In this document: in pieces, positions 8,823-17,205 of the stretch
Position numbering within the stretch: position 1 is the stretch's first letter
Layout: every line of letters begins with the position of its first letter
IMG/VR virus record: IMGVR_UViG_3300042923_000619
Coordinates: 1-64,000 of that record
Length of the DNA: 64,000 bases
Reading direction: 5' to 3' (one strand)
From: a virus
Notes under the pieces: model-generated
What the model saw: only the letters and a program-made list of their open reading frames with translations
Databases searched by the model: none
What the model was told of the DNA's origin: nothing
Program-made: the position numbers and the translations under genes

Positions 8823-9383
8823 ATGTTGAAGACTAAATGGTTAATGCTTACTTTAAGTGGAACATTATTATTTACAACATCTGTACAAAGTAGCATTATG
8901 CCATTCCAGCCAACAACAAGGCAACTTATTGAAAACAAAGTTGATAAAAATGGAATGGTACAATATTTAAGATTAACTAAATTTATGGAACAATATGAAA
9001 AAGATAAAAAGAGAACTGAAGAAGAAACTAAAAAGAAAAAAGAGTTGGAGGAACAAAAGAAAAATGAACCTCAATGGCAAGAATTTATATTAACCTATTA
9101 TTCAAGTTTAAATTCTGAAAATGGCTATGGAGCAATTACAAGTCAAGGTAAAAAGCTAAGTAGAGGTGGAGTTGCAAATAATGTAATACCACAAAATACT
9201 AAAATATATCTTGAAGGATATGGACAAGTAATTGTTAATGATAAAGGTTCTAATAAGCATTTTAGTGTTGATAACCGATTAGATGTATTTATAGAAAGAG
9301 AATATGGTGAGTCAGATAGAGAGTATTCAAAACGCATTGCCAAATTAGGGGTTAAAAAGGTTCGTGGTTATATAATTAAATAA
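8823..9383 (+). CDS. Secreted 3D-domain (double-psi beta-barrel) protein
   Basis: 186 residues. Residues 1-24 form a signal peptide (Lys, then a Leu/Thr-rich core ending near SVQSS). A Lys/Glu-rich coiled segment (~60-85) leads to a C-terminal 3D domain (~90-170): LTYYSSLNSENGYGAIT, GGVANNVIPQNTKIYL, VIVNDKGSNKHFSVDNRLDVFI, with the Asp-rich motif that names the family. Such domains, related to MltA and the YabE/YocH group, act on or bind peptidoglycan outside the cell. ATG 8823 is preceded by GGAGTGA. It probably shares the promoter of the chemoreceptor-like gene. Role could be wall remodelling of the lysogen; not proven. Confidence 0.8.
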   Translation: MLKTKWLMLTLSGTLLFTTSVQSSIMPFQPTTRQLIENKVDKNGMVQYLRLTKFMEQYEKDKKRTEEETKKKKELEEQKKNEPQWQEFILTYYSSLNSENGYGAITSQGKKLSRGGVANNVIPQNTKIYLEGYGQVIVNDKGSNKHFSVDNRLDVFIEREYGESDREYSKRIAKLGVKKVRGYIIK

Positions 9384-9396
9384 ATTAATATAAATA

Positions 9397-9425
9397 TTGA
9401 CTTTAAATATTTATTAGCATATTAT
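9397..9425 (+). promoter_or_regulatory. Sigma-A-type promoter
   Basis: TTGACT (9397-9402), 17 bp, TATTAT (9420-9425), directly after the intergenic motif AATAAATTAATA (9379-9390) and 26 nt before the next start codon. It should drive the small genes from 9451. Confidence 0.6.
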
Positions 9426-9450
9426 AGTAATTGAGGGAGGAAACAATACA

Positions 9451-9606
9451 ATGAAACAAATGAGTAAACAAAAAATACTAGGATTAACTTTAGATGTGGG
9501 GTTACTAATAAGTATATTATTTGTAAATGATGTTACATATTTAAAATTTGTTGGAATAGTAGCAATATTAGTACTAATAGGTGATACTTTATTTAATAAA
9601 ATGTAA
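9451..9606 (+). CDS. Small two-helix membrane protein
   Basis: 51 residues, too short for routine ORF lists. ATG 9451 is preceded by GAGGGAGG. A basic N-terminus (MKQMSKQK) is followed by two hydrophobic stretches (LGLTLDVGLLISILF and FVGIVAILVLIG) joined by a short polar loop: two membrane helices. Size and shape fit a small holin-like or accessory membrane protein, but no family is recognised. Confidence 0.6.
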   Translation: MKQMSKQKILGLTLDVGLLISILFVNDVTYLKFVGIVAILVLIGDTLFNKM

Positions 9607-9622
9607 AAAGGAGGATTTAACA

Positions 9623-9817
9623 ATGTTTATATATAAAATAGAAAATATCTCAATTGGTCGTAATTTTTTTAAGATAGAAGCAAATGTTAATAATAGTGCA
9701 GTAGAATTTGATTTTTTTCAAACACCATTAGATATCATCATCAAAACATTAGACATAAATGGAATAGATTTTAATGATGAAGAAATTCAAGAACATATCA
9801 ATAATTATGAATTTTAA
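9623..9817 (+). CDS. Small hypothetical protein
   Basis: 64 residues. ATG 9623 has AAAGGAGGA 8 nt upstream; a longer in-frame reading from 9581 would overlap the previous gene and contain this ribosome site. Acidic, beta-rich N-terminus, helical C-terminus. Unknown function. Confidence 0.55.
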   Translation: MFIYKIENISIGRNFFKIEANVNNSAVEFDFFQTPLDIIIKTLDINGIDFNDEEIQEHINNYEF

Positions 9818-9877
9818 AGTAAAAGAATAGATTTTAAAGGAATGTTAATAAATTAATATAATATAAAGAGGTGTATT

Positions 9878-10117
9878 ATGAGTAAATTAAATGCTAAATT
9901 AAGTTATAAAGACTGGTGCATTCTTAAACACGCACTACAATACAAAGTAGATGAAAAAGAATTCAATCTTAAAAGTGATGAATACTTATTTAAAAAGGGT
10001 TGTCAAGATTTTACCTTAGAAAGGGTTAATAAGACTAAAAAAGAGTTATCAGAAGAAAAAGCAACATTAGAAAGAATTACTGAAATTGTAGATAATTTTA
10101 AAGACTATATTAAATAA
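9878..10117 (+). CDS. Small charged helical protein
   Basis: 79 residues, mostly helical and charged, with a coiled-coil-like second half (NKTKKELSEEKATLERITEI). AAAGAGGTGT precedes ATG 9878, and AATAAATTAATA (9847-9858) lies upstream. Family not recognised. Confidence 0.55.
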   Translation: MSKLNAKLSYKDWCILKHALQYKVDEKEFNLKSDEYLFKKGCQDFTLERVNKTKKELSEEKATLERITEIVDNFKDYIK

Positions 10118-10132
10118 AAGGAGTGAAATATA

Positions 10133-10336
10133 ATGAGTAAAATTAATAAATAAATAGTTATATTTGATAGAGAAATTTCAATTAATGATGATATTATTCT
10201 ATACATTAAACAAGATGTAAATAGACCTAATAACCCTACAGATGATGAGTTGATTCAAGAATATATTTATAATAATTATGGTCATTGTAATTATGAAGCT
10301 GAGGCATTAGATAGTTTAGAAGAAGAAATTATATAA
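10133..10336 (+). pseudogene. Small gene interrupted by an in-frame TAA at codon 7
   Basis: AAGGAGTGA precedes ATG 10133. The frame reads MSKINK, then TAA (10151-10153), then stays open for 60 more codons to TAA 10334-10336, giving an acidic product containing FDREISINDDIILYI and YEAEALDSLEEEII. The open 3' part, normal spacing to neighbours and the good ribosome site suggest a recently broken gene. A sequencing error or readthrough are alternatives. Function unknown. Confidence 0.5.
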
Positions 10337-10350
10337 AGGAGATTGATAAC

Positions 10351-11540
10351 TTGAAAAAATTTCAAAATAAATGGGTTTGTGGTGCTATTCCAGCACTACT
10401 CATTCATTGTAGTATAGGTACAGTGTATTGTTGGTCTTTACTTAAAGGAAGTATAGCAACTTACATAGATAGAACAAATAGTGAAGTAGAATGGGCATTT
10501 AGTTTAGCAATATTCTTCTTAGGTATGTCAGCTTCATTTGGTGGTAGGTTTGTAGAAAAAGACATACATAAATCTTCATTATGGGCAACCATATTGTTTA
10601 CACTAGGAATGCTAGGAACAGGATTGTCTATATACTTTAAATCTTACATAGGAGTATTGATATTTTATGGAATATTTTGTGGCTGTGGATGTGGGATAGG
10701 TTATATCTCACCAGTAAAAACATTAATGTTATGGTTTAAAGAAAATAAAGGTTTAGCAACAGGAATTGCAGTTATGGGATTTGGTTTAGCTAAAGTTATA
10801 GCATCCCCATTAATGCAATATTTCAACAAGTAACAACTATTTATAATATGTTCTTTATCTTAGGTGTAATGTACTTTATATCAATGTTCATAGGACACTT
10901 ATTACTTAATAAACCTAAAGAATGGCAAGATAATGATACATATATTCCAATTAACAAATTATCAATTATTAAAAATAAAACCTTTTTAAGTATATGGATT
11001 ATGTTTTACATTAATATAACATGTGGATTAGCTTTAATTGCACAAGAAAAAGACATTTATACATATATGGGATTTGGTGCAATTGCATTGGCAAGTTCAT
11101 TATCAGCAGTATTTAATGCTAGTGGAAGATTGGTATTTTCTTCAATAGGTGATAAATTAAAAGATAGAAATACAATTTATAAAGTTATATTTGGATTATC
11201 TATTTTAGCTATAGGAATAACAATTTTAACAAATGGTATAAGCAATTCAATTATCTTATTAGTAATATGTTTACTTTGCATAGTTAATGCTGGATATGGT
11301 GGAGGATTCTCAAATCTACCTACATTACTATCAGATAAGTTCGGCATGAGTAACATAAGTACAATTCATGGACTCGCACTTTCAGCATGGGCTATAGCTG
11401 GATTATCAGGTAATCAACTAAGTGCTTATATAATATCAAAAACACATAATTATAATATTCTCTTAATAGTTTTATTAGGATTATATACAATAGCAATGGT
11501 TATAAGTTTGACTATAAAGCCAAATTGTAATAATAAATAA
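10351..11540 (+). pseudogene. OFA-family (oxalate/formate antiporter-like) MFS transporter, single-base frameshift
   Basis: TTG 10351 (AAAGGAGA 7 nt before) opens 160 codons ending at TAA 10831-10833; the second frame is open from GTA 10830 to 11540. Joined, they make a normal ~395-residue 12-helix MFS carrier. The first part has OFA-type features: YCWSLLKG, GCGCGIGYISPVKTLMLWF and ENKGLATGIAVMGFGLA. One base lost near 10828-10829 (AACAA/GTAAC) explains the break; no slippery heptamer is seen. Formate or oxalate transport is the family's known range, and nrdD lies 27 nt downstream, so formate supply to the class III reductase is a possible past or present role. It may be inactive. Confidence 0.7.
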
Positions 11541-11566
11541 ATTAATAGAAGAAAGAGAGTGATTAA

Positions 11567-13864
11567 ATGCAAATAATTAAACGTGATGGAAGAAAAAAAG
11601 ATTTTGATATAGTTAGAATAAAAGAGGCTATTCATAAAGCTTATTTAGATGTATCAAATGAAGAAACTTTTCAAGATGAATATAACTTTTTAGAACCAAT
11701 GATAATAAAAGATATTGAAACCAAAAATAAAGAAGAATTTAAAATTGAAGATGTTCAAAATATAATAATTAATAAACTTAAGAAAATTAATGAAGATGTT
11801 GCAAACAGTTATCAAGATTATAGATATAAAAGGTCTATTGAAAGAGAGAAAAGCACTGATACATACAAAAAGATTCATAAAATAATACAATGTAATGATA
11901 TTTTAAATTCCAATGCTAATGTAGATGAACATTCTTTTGGAGGACGTAAATTTGAAAGTGCTGGAGTAGTAATGAAAAATTTTGCCTTATATTCAATTAT
12001 GAAACCTGAATTTACAAAAGCACATTTAGCTAATTTAATATATCAACATGACCTAGATAGTTATGCTGTAGGATTGCACAATTGTTCTTTTGTAGATGCA
12101 AAAAAATTAGTAAATGAAACTGGATTTGAAACAAGAAATGGAGATGTAAGACATTCAAATAGTTTATCTACTGCATTTCAACAAATTGCTGTAATATTCC
12201 AAATTCAATCCCAAGAACAATTTGGTGGAACTGCTAGTGGTCATATAGACTATGATTTAGAACCACAAGTAAACATAGCTTTTAGAAAACATTTTGCAGA
12301 TGCATTATATTATTTTAGTGATAAATTTGATAATGATACAGATGAATTTTCACAAGATTATTTTCAAGCTAAAATATCTGAAGGAGTAGATTATAAATTA
12401 TTAGAAGAAGAAATTGATATCGAAAATATAGATGATCTATACAAGAAATATCCTAAAGAAATGAAAATGACTATGAGAGAACTTGAAAAAGAAGGCAGTC
12501 AAGCTGGGCAAGGTTTATATCATAATTTAAATACATTGGAATCTCGCCCAGGGTCGCAAGTTCCTTTTACATCAATTAACTTTGGTAGAAGAACTACAGT
12601 TGCAGGAAGATTAATTTGTAAGTGGTTACTAAATGCTAGTTTAGAAGGTATAGGTAAATTCCATAGAACTTCAATTTTCCCAATTAGTATATTCCAATAT
12701 AAAAAAGGTATTAATGCACATAAAGGAGACCCAAACTATGATGAAAAACTAAAAGTAATTGATAGTTTATGTCATAGAATATATCCAAACATAGTAAATG
12801 GTGATTGGTCACAAAATATAGATGACCCAAATAATCCAGATACATTTATGATGACCATGGGATGTCGCACACTTATAGGATTTGATAGAAATGGTATGGG
12901 ATATATAAAGATAGGTCGAGGAAATGTAGCACCAGCTACAATAAATTTAATTAAACTTGGTATTAAACATGGTATTTGTTTAGGTAAAAGACAAAAAGCA
13001 GACTTAAAAGGATTTTGGAAAGAATATGACAAAGTAATTGACCTTTGTGCAGAATCACTTAAATTCAGATTTGATTATATTTGTTCTCAATCTTCAAGTT
13101 CAGCTCCATTCATGTATAAAAACAAATCAATGAGAGGTGGAGAATTTGAAAGAGATGATTGTGTATATGAAGTAATGAAACATAGTACATTAGCAATGGG
13201 ATATATAGGTGTAGCTGAAATGTGTCAAGCTTTATTTGGACAAGACCATGCTGATGGAAATGAAATAGTATATAACTTTGCATTAGAGGTTGTAAAACAT
13301 CTTTATGATAAAGCTAAAGAGTATAGTGATAAATATAATTTGAATTTTGGATGCTATGCAAGTCCAGCAGAATCAACTTGTGGAACAGTAATTACAGGTA
13401 ATAGAGATATCAAAGGATTAAGAGAAGAATATGGAATTATTTCAAACGTGACTGACCGTGATTGGGCAACAAATTCTCACCACGTACCAGTATGGAAAAA
13501 GGTTGATATATTTACTAAGCTACAATTAGAAGCACCTTTCACTAAATATGCTACTTCAGGATGTATTACATATATAGAATTAGATAGTGGAATAATGAAA
13601 AATCCTAAAGCTATTGAAGAATTAATTGATTATGCTATGGATTTAGATATACCTTATTTAGCTTTTAACTTTCCAATAGATACTTGTTTAGATTGTGGTT
13701 ATCAATCAGAATTTAATAACAATTGTACGATGTGTGGAAGTGACCATATAGAACAATTAAGAAGAGTTACTGGATACTTAACTACAGATTATAGAAAGTT
13801 TAATCATGCTAAACAAGAAGAAGTGCAATCAAGATTTAAACATAGTACAATGACAAAATTTTAA
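11567..13864 (+). CDS. nrdD: Anaerobic (class III) ribonucleoside-triphosphate reductase
   Basis: 765 residues, full length. An N-terminal ATP-cone (IIKRDGRKKDFDIVRIKEAI) precedes the ten-stranded barrel. Family signatures: HNCSFVDAKKL, GTASGHIDYDL, QGLYHNLNTLESRPG, GSQVPFTSINFGRR and YASPAEST. The C-terminus has a four-cysteine zinc site (CLDCGYQ and CTMCGS, ~706-725) and the glycyl-radical loop RRVTGYL with Gly736. It reduces NTPs to dNTPs without oxygen, once the radical is made by NrdG, encoded just downstream. Known formate-type enzymes oxidise formate as reductant. This gene is the clearest sign that the host is an anaerobe. Confidence 0.95.
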   Translation: MQIIKRDGRKKDFDIVRIKEAIHKAYLDVSNEETFQDEYNFLEPMIIKDIETKNKEEFKIEDVQNIIINKLKKINEDVANSYQDYRYKRSIEREKSTDTYKKIHKIIQCNDILNSNANVDEHSFGGRKFESAGVVMKNFALYSIMKPEFTKAHLANLIYQHDLDSYAVGLHNCSFVDAKKLVNETGFETRNGDVRHSNSLSTAFQQIAVIFQIQSQEQFGGTASGHIDYDLEPQVNIAFRKHFADALYYFSDKFDNDTDEFSQDYFQAKISEGVDYKLLEEEIDIENIDDLYKKYPKEMKMTMRELEKEGSQAGQGLYHNLNTLESRPGSQVPFTSINFGRRTTVAGRLICKWLLNASLEGIGKFHRTSIFPISIFQYKKGINAHKGDPNYDEKLKVIDSLCHRIYPNIVNGDWSQNIDDPNNPDTFMMTMGCRTLIGFDRNGMGYIKIGRGNVAPATINLIKLGIKHGICLGKRQKADLKGFWKEYDKVIDLCAESLKFRFDYICSQSSSSAPFMYKNKSMRGGEFERDDCVYEVMKHSTLAMGYIGVAEMCQALFGQDHADGNEIVYNFALEVVKHLYDKAKEYSDKYNLNFGCYASPAESTCGTVITGNRDIKGLREEYGIISNVTDRDWATNSHHVPVWKKVDIFTKLQLEAPFTKYATSGCITYIELDSGIMKNPKAIEELIDYAMDLDIPYLAFNFPIDTCLDCGYQSEFNNNCTMCGSDHIEQLRRVTGYLTTDYRKFNHAKQEEVQSRFKHSTMTKF

Positions 13865-13868
13865 TATT

Positions 13869-13890
13869 AGGGAGATTAATTTCTCCCTTT
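13869..13890 (+). terminator. Hairpin between nrdD and nrdG
   Basis: AGGGAGA (13869-13875) pairs with TCTCCCT (13882-13888) around a 6-nt loop, followed by only a short T-run. Probably a weak terminator or RNA-stability hairpin setting a high NrdD:NrdG ratio. Confidence 0.5.
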
Positions 13891-13899
13891 AAAGAGAAG

Positions 13900-14406
13900 G
13901 TGAATATTATAGTAAATACAATTAGATTAATAGGTTATAATTCTTGTTCTTTAGCAGATGGTGAAGGCATAAGAGAGGTTGCATATTTATCACAATGTAC
14001 ACATAAATGTTTTGGTTGTCAAAATGAAAAATACTGGAATGATAAAGGAGACGAATATCCAATAGATGAGGTGGTTGATAGACTGACTAAAAATCCAATT
14101 ACTAATATTACGATATCTGGTGGCGATGGTTTAACAGTTCAATATGAAAATACATTAAAATTATTGAAAAGATTAAAGAAAAAAAGTAATAAAAACATAT
14201 GGTTGTATACTGGATATACGTGGCAACAACTTATTAATAGTAATAAAAAAGAAGTATTAAATTACATAGATGTGTTAGTAGATGGGAAATTTGAGATTGA
14301 TAAAAGAGATATAACATTGAAATTTAAAGGGTCAAGCAATCAAAAGACAATAGATGTTCAAAAAAGTTTAGAAGAAAATAAAATAATAGAGTATAAGTGC
14401 CTTTAA
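13900..14406 (+). CDS. nrdG: Anaerobic ribonucleotide reductase activating protein (radical SAM)
   Basis: About 165 residues, normal NrdG length. The radical-SAM cluster motif is C-T-H-K-C-F-G-C (C-x3-C-x2-C), followed by ITISGGDGL in place of the usual GGEP segment. It generates the glycyl radical on NrdD using SAM and a 4Fe-4S cluster. The start is unclear: GTG 13900 overlaps the AAGGTG ribosome-site sequence, so a non-standard ATT/ATA start at 13906 or 13909 is possible. It lies 35 nt after nrdD, separated by a hairpin. Confidence 0.9.
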   Translation: MNIIVNTIRLIGYNSCSLADGEGIREVAYLSQCTHKCFGCQNEKYWNDKGDEYPIDEVVDRLTKNPITNITISGGDGLTVQYENTLKLLKRLKKKSNKNIWLYTGYTWQQLINSNKKEVLNYIDVLVDGKFEIDKRDITLKFKGSSNQKTIDVQKSLEENKIIEYKCL

Positions 14407-14443
14407 ATCAGATAATTTATTTGAAGTGAAAGGAGAATAGTTA

Positions 14444-14623
14444 ATGTATTATGAATTTTTTAAAGATTTCATAAAAGATAATTATGAATTTAGGAAAGGA
14501 GAAAAATATCCTATATATAGTAGCCCTAAGAGTTTTATAATATTAAAACCATTAGATACAGGAAAACAAGTATTTTGCTTTCTTCGTAAAGAACTTGAAA
14601 AGAGTGCAAAAAGGATAAATTAA
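14444..14623 (+). CDS. Small hypothetical protein
   Basis: 59 residues. AAAGGAGAA precedes ATG 14444 by 9 nt. Aromatic-rich N-terminus (YYEFFKDFI), basic C-terminus (LRKELEKSAKRIN). Too short for a confident family call. Confidence 0.5.
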   Translation: MYYEFFKDFIKDNYEFRKGEKYPIYSSPKSFIILKPLDTGKQVFCFLRKELEKSAKRIN

Positions 14624-14635
14624 AAACCTGTTAAA

Positions 14636-14652
14636 TACTACATTTTACGACA
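14636..14652 (+). promoter_or_regulatory. Second TACTACA-TACGACA operator
   Basis: TACTACA (14636-14642) and TACGACA (14646-14652), 10-bp period, identical half-sites to 7836-7852. It ends 36 nt before the start of the gene at 14689. Confidence 0.4.
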
Positions 14653-14688
14653 ATATTAATAAAATTATAAAAGAAAGAAGGAAATAAT

Positions 14689-14973
14689 ATGTCAAAAAAT
14701 TTATACGATTTAATACAAGACGAAAAGCATATAGTTTCATCTGATTTAGCTTGTATGGAAATGTGTTTACAAACAATGATAAAGCTAGGTGGTATAACTA
14801 ATAAACAAAGAATTGAGTTTTTAAAAAGTGTACAAAAAGGAGAACTATTTAATACAGTTTTAGAAAAATTTAATAACTTAGAAGTTAAAAATATTAGAAA
14901 AGAGAAAATAATAAAAACTATTATTGCCATAGTAAGTTTAGTAGTTGGCTATGGAATAAGCAAATTTATGTAA
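14689..14973 (+). CDS. Small membrane-anchored protein, paralogue of the 24725 gene
   Basis: 94 residues. Residues ~4-65 match the protein at 24725-24925 closely (L-x-x-E, S/P-x-LACMEM versus IACIEI, LQT-x-x-KLG, KQRI-x-FLKS, G-E). This copy adds a basic linker and one C-terminal membrane helix (IIAIVSLVVGYGIS), so it would sit at the inner membrane with the conserved domain in the cytoplasm. AGAAGGAAA precedes ATG 14689. A direct-repeat operator lies just upstream. Function unknown; a soluble/membrane paralogue pair is unusual. Confidence 0.6.
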   Translation: MSKNLYDLIQDEKHIVSSDLACMEMCLQTMIKLGGITNKQRIEFLKSVQKGELFNTVLEKFNNLEVKNIRKEKIIKTIIAIVSLVVGYGISKFM

Positions 14974-15068
14974 AAGACAACTAAACCGACACAGTTATTC
15001 ATAAGTGCAGTTGTTAAGATGAATAAATAAATTAAAATATAAAATATTGAAGGAGAGATTTATGACTG

Positions 15069-16370
15069 ATGGATTATAATAAAGATGATTTAATAAAGGC
15101 ACGACAAAATCTCTATAAACTTAAAAATCAAGAAATACACTATAGATATAAACAGAATAAAGATGGTAGTTGGGATAAAGATATAAAAAATAATAAATTA
15201 GAAGGAGAGAAAGAAATGATAACAATAAAAGGAATTAATAAAAACAATGAATTGGAGTATGAATTAATAGGGGGTAAATTACAATATAGTAATCAATTAA
15301 TAATTACAGATACTACAAATAACGAAATGATATATGATAAAACAATTACTACTTTTGAAACAACTCATAAAATACCAAATGATGTATTAGAAAATGGGAA
15401 GACTTATAAATTACTATTATTAGCTTTAGATGAGGATGATAATTTTATAGGAGAAGCTGAATATTATTATATCCCAACTAGTTTGAAACCTGTTATGAAA
15501 TTACGAACTGAAAAAGATAATGGTGGTATTAAAATTATTACATATGTAAAGCAAATATTAGAAAGAGTAGAAAATGGAGAAGATATTACATATGAAGATG
15601 GTACTTGGAAAGATGTAAATAAATCAACAATTGGAATGAATATAAATGGATTAGAAGAAAAATTAGTTATAAAAGATTGGACACCGACTATACCTCCAAA
15701 AGAAAATGATATTATGACTTATCAAAATATTCGATATATATTTAAAAATGGAGAATATATACCTATAGATATTATTACTGATAATGATTTATATTTTGCT
15801 AAAGTTGAATCTAATGCAATCATTCCATCTAAAAGAGAAGAAGATGCTGGTTATGACATTTATACTTGTGAAACTGAAACTATATTTATTCCACCATGTA
15901 GCACAAGAATGATTGATACTGGGATTGCAATAGCCTGTAGCAAAAACTATTTTCCTAAATTTTTTGATAAAGGTGGAATGGGAAGTAAAGGAATTATAGT
16001 TGGAGCAGGAGTTGGAGATAGTGGTTATAGAGATAAGTATTTTATTCCTTTGGTAAATACAAATGAAGATAAATATGTAGTCATTACAAATCAATCACAA
16101 GAAGAAATTGATAAATCTAATTATTTTGATTTGAATGACAAGATGTTTAAAAAATCAGTTTGTATTGATAATTATTTAGAAGAAAAATTAAAAAGACCTT
16201 TAGATGTTATATTTAAAGAAGATTGTATTATTAAACCATTAAATAAAGCTATTACACAGTTTGTAATGTTACCAGTTCCTAAAATGAATGTAAAAGAAAT
16301 TACATATGAAGAACTTAAAAATATCAAATCCGAACGTGGATTAGGTAAATTAGGAAGTTCAAATAAATAA
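15069..16370 (+). CDS. dut: dUTPase fused to an N-terminal virion-protein-like Fn3 module
   Basis: 433 residues; a normal trimeric dUTPase is ~150. Residues ~240-433 hold the five dUTPase motifs: EDAGYDIYT (~257), KGGMGSKGI, GAGVGDSGYRDKYFIPLVN, AITQFVMLP and SERGLGKLGSS. It would hydrolyse dUTP to dUMP. Motif 2 has Gly-Gly in place of the common Arg-Ser. Residues ~50-235 match the tail protein encoded at 51251-53899: IGGKLQYSNQL versus VGGELVYANEI, GKTYKLLLL versus GHTYQIKIR, and PVMKL with IITYVKQI and DITYEDGTW versus PAVMKL, ITSYVRQI and DINYIDGTW. An internal AAGGAGAG with ATG 15216 (Met50) could produce a shorter form. AAGGAGAG also precedes ATG 15069. Confidence 0.85.
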   Translation: MDYNKDDLIKARQNLYKLKNQEIHYRYKQNKDGSWDKDIKNNKLEGEKEMITIKGINKNNELEYELIGGKLQYSNQLIITDTTNNEMIYDKTITTFETTHKIPNDVLENGKTYKLLLLALDEDDNFIGEAEYYYIPTSLKPVMKLRTEKDNGGIKIITYVKQILERVENGEDITYEDGTWKDVNKSTIGMNINGLEEKLVIKDWTPTIPPKENDIMTYQNIRYIFKNGEYIPIDIITDNDLYFAKVESNAIIPSKREEDAGYDIYTCETETIFIPPCSTRMIDTGIAIACSKNYFPKFFDKGGMGSKGIIVGAGVGDSGYRDKYFIPLVNTNEDKYVVITNQSQEEIDKSNYFDLNDKMFKKSVCIDNYLEEKLKRPLDVIFKEDCIIKPLNKAITQFVMLPVPKMNVKEITYEELKNIKSERGLGKLGSSNK

Positions 16371-16388
16371 TGAAGGAGAATAAATAAT

Positions 16389-16610
16389 ATGAATGAATTA
16401 AAATTTACATATAAGAACTGGAAAGATGAAGTATCAATAAGAACAATAAATATAAACTCAATTAATATTTATTATGGAGAAGTTGAATGGCATAAAGGTG
16501 AACAATGGTTAATGAAAGCTTACGACGTTCGAAAGCAAGATTTTAGGATATTTGCAATTAGAGATATTCTTAGCAATAAGGAAGGCGTACTTGCAACAAT
16601 ATTCCAATAA
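16389..16610 (+). CDS. Short WYL-like phage protein
   Basis: 73 residues. The pattern F-x-YKNWKDEVSIRTI, then YYGEVEWHKGEQWLMKAYDV and DFRIFAIRDI, resembles short stand-alone WYL-like proteins found in phages. Full WYL regulators bind ligands or nucleic acids, but at this length function is uncertain. AAGGAGAA precedes ATG 16389. Similarity is from memory of the family pattern, not a search. Confidence 0.5.
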   Translation: MNELKFTYKNWKDEVSIRTININSINIYYGEVEWHKGEQWLMKAYDVRKQDFRIFAIRDILSNKEGVLATIFQ

Positions 16611-16669
16611 ACTCATACTTTTAAAAGAATAGAAATAAATTAATTAAATGTAGAAGGAAGGAATATAAA

Positions 16670-17065
16670 TTGAAAGATAAAATATTAAAATGGTTAATAT
16701 GTATCTTATACGTAGGAGTAATGTACGCTGGTGGAAAAATGATTACACTATTATACATAATATTAACTTATATATTGATAGGTTCACTTGTTTACTTATC
16801 TTCAAGATATTTTGTGAATAAAGAATTATCTCATTTCACACAAATATTATTTTGGACATTAGGTTTTATATTTTCTCCAGTTATCAAAACTATTATGTAT
16901 ATTGACTTTTATAATGGCATGAATAGATTTGATAAAGTTATTTCTAAAACATTAAAGAGTAATGATGTGTCTAAAGAAGATGTTGCTGAATGGATAAATA
17001 AAGGTAACTATACAGACGAGGAAAGAAAAAAGCTACTTGAATATAATGATAATCTTTATAAATAA
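16670..17065 (+). CDS. Small polytopic membrane protein with TTG start
   Basis: 131 residues starting at TTG 16670 (GAAGGAAGGAA upstream). About three hydrophobic helices (ILKWLICILYVGVMYAG; ITLLYIILTYILIGSLVYL; TQILFWTLGFIFSP) precede a charged, helical cytoplasmic tail (VSKEDVAEWINKG). No family recognised. An intrinsic terminator follows. Confidence 0.6.
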   Translation: MKDKILKWLICILYVGVMYAGGKMITLLYIILTYILIGSLVYLSSRYFVNKELSHFTQILFWTLGFIFSPVIKTIMYIDFYNGMNRFDKVISKTLKSNDVSKEDVAEWINKGNYTDEERKKLLEYNDNLYK

Positions 17066-17073
17066 TTAATGTC

Positions 17074-17101
17074 AGGCAGAATGTAAAAGTTCTGTCTTTT
17101 C
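17074..17101 (+). terminator. Intrinsic terminator, plus strand
   Basis: AGGCAGAA (17074-17081) pairs with TTCTGTCT (17090-17097, one G-U), followed by TTTCTT. It closes the transcript ending with the 16670 gene; a promoter for the next operon follows. Confidence 0.7.
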
Positions 17102-17130
17102 TTATATGTAAATAAATTAATTAATAATGC

Positions 17131-17159
17131 TTGCATAATTTTTCTAAAGATGCTATTAT
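17131..17159 (+). promoter_or_regulatory. Promoter of the methyltransferase-helicase operon
   Basis: TTGCAT (17131-17136), 17 bp, then an extended minus-10 element (TGC next to TATTAT at 17154-17159). AATAAATTAATT (17111-17122) is just upstream. Confidence 0.6.
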
Positions 17160-17205
17160 TAACGAGTAACAACAAATTAATTAATAACGAAGGAGATGTT
17201 AAACA

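Noticed and set aside
10820-10850. Programmed frameshift in the transporter
   Set aside because: No slippery sequence or downstream structure is apparent; a one-base deletion is simpler.
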